Part shown: positions 63,782 to 64,000 of the stretch, piece after piece
How positions within the stretch are numbered: the stretch's first letter is position 1
How the letters are laid out: each line of letters starts with the position of its first letter
DNA from: Nostoc sp. FACHB-892
GTDB taxonomy: Bacteria; Cyanobacteriota; Cyanobacteriia; Cyanobacteriales; Nostocaceae
Assembly: GCF_014698795.1 (NCBI RefSeq)
Contig: NZ_JACJTR010000029.1
Span: 32,577 to 96,576, forward strand
Direction: 5' to 3'
Length of the DNA: 64,000 nucleotides
The notes under the pieces: model-generated
Database searches by the model: none
What the model was told of the DNA's origin: nothing
What the model saw: the letters and a program-made list of their open reading frames with translations, nothing else
Translations under genes and position numbers: made by a program

Positions 63782-64000
63782 ATGACATCCGATCAACCCT
63801 CTGAACAACCTGTATCTGAATCTACCGCTAATGAAGTGTTCGACGTAGAGCAGCAAGACAATAAAGATACTTTATTTCCCATTGTTGGCATTGCCGCCTC
63901 TGCGGGTGGATTGGAGGCATTTACGGAGGTACTCAAGCATTTGCTTACCGATACAGGGATGGCATTTGTGCTGATTCAACACTTAGACCCTAACCACAAG
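63782..64000 (+). CDS. CheB-type methylesterase domain protein, start only (cut by window end)
   Basis: 73 codons are visible from ATG 63782. About 36 polar residues precede the CheB domain start FPIVGIAASAGGLEAFTEVL, which carries the catalytic Ser in SAGG, and then MAFVLIQHLDPNHK. This beginning is typical of large CheB-CheR-PAS-histidine kinase fusions in cyanobacteria rather than of simple CheB, which would have an N-terminal receiver. The degenerate receiver encoded just upstream could be its partner. The rest lies outside the window. Confidence 0.85.
   Translation, partial: MTSDQPSEQPVSESTANEVFDVEQQDNKDTLFPIVGIAASAGGLEAFTEVLKHLLTDTGMAFVLIQHLDPNHK

Overview
The window comes from a filamentous, heterocyst-forming cyanobacterium of the Nostocales (Nostoc/Anabaena-like). 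The evidence is the many GCGATCGC (HIP1) octamers, short tandem heptamer repeats between genes, several families of small palindromic elements, a ferredoxin-thioredoxin reductase variable subunit, a plant-type ferredoxin, sucrose synthase, a PatA-like regulator and, above all, a long polysaccharide cluster that looks like the heterocyst envelope polysaccharide (HEP) island with hepC-like and hepA-like genes side by side. This identification is made from reading the sequence; no database search was possible.

Layout. 1-10 kb: end of a membrane-anchored PP2C phosphatase, a WD40 protein, ftrV, small conserved proteins, a YdcF-type protein, an APH-like/ATPase fusion, rplY and purA. 10.5-19 kb: a CHASE3-PAS-PAS histidine kinase, a secreted NAGPA-like glycosidase, a 581-residue Gly/Ser/Asn-rich repeat protein, and a PatA-like response regulator followed by the stub of a lost receiver gene. 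19.6-23.4 kb: a vWA / PP2C / kinase-TPR triad (TerY-P type).

23.7-48.5 kb: nineteen genes on the plus strand forming the polysaccharide island. It begins with nucleotide-sugar genes (cytidylyltransferase, FAD oxidoreductase, SDR, C-methyltransferase, 3,5-epimerase, a homoserine-dehydrogenase-like/SAF oxidoreductase). It also holds eight glycosyltransferases, a 2OG-oxygenase-like protein, a Wzz/BY-kinase, the hepC-like sugar-phosphate transferase, the hepA-like ABC exporter and a Wzy/ligase-like membrane protein. Together these would charge a sugar carrier, build a deoxysugar-containing repeat unit, polymerise it and export it.

48.5-64 kb: ordinary chromosomal genes (ureidoglycolate lyase family, group 2 sigma factor, hemD, ferredoxin, hsp20, SMR transporter, FecCD permease, 2TM protein, ROK/polyphosphate glucokinase, peptidoglycan-binding protein, susA, a degenerate receiver and the start of a CheB-type gene). 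They are separated by unusually long spacers filled with MITE-like elements, and there is one decayed creatininase gene.

No rRNA, tRNA, CRISPR array or complete insertion sequence was seen. The least-explained items are the modular glycine-rich protein with its hairpin leader, the incomplete branched-deoxysugar cassette, the PatA/receiver remnant, and at least four small inverted-repeat element families, one copy of which supplies a gene's stop codon.
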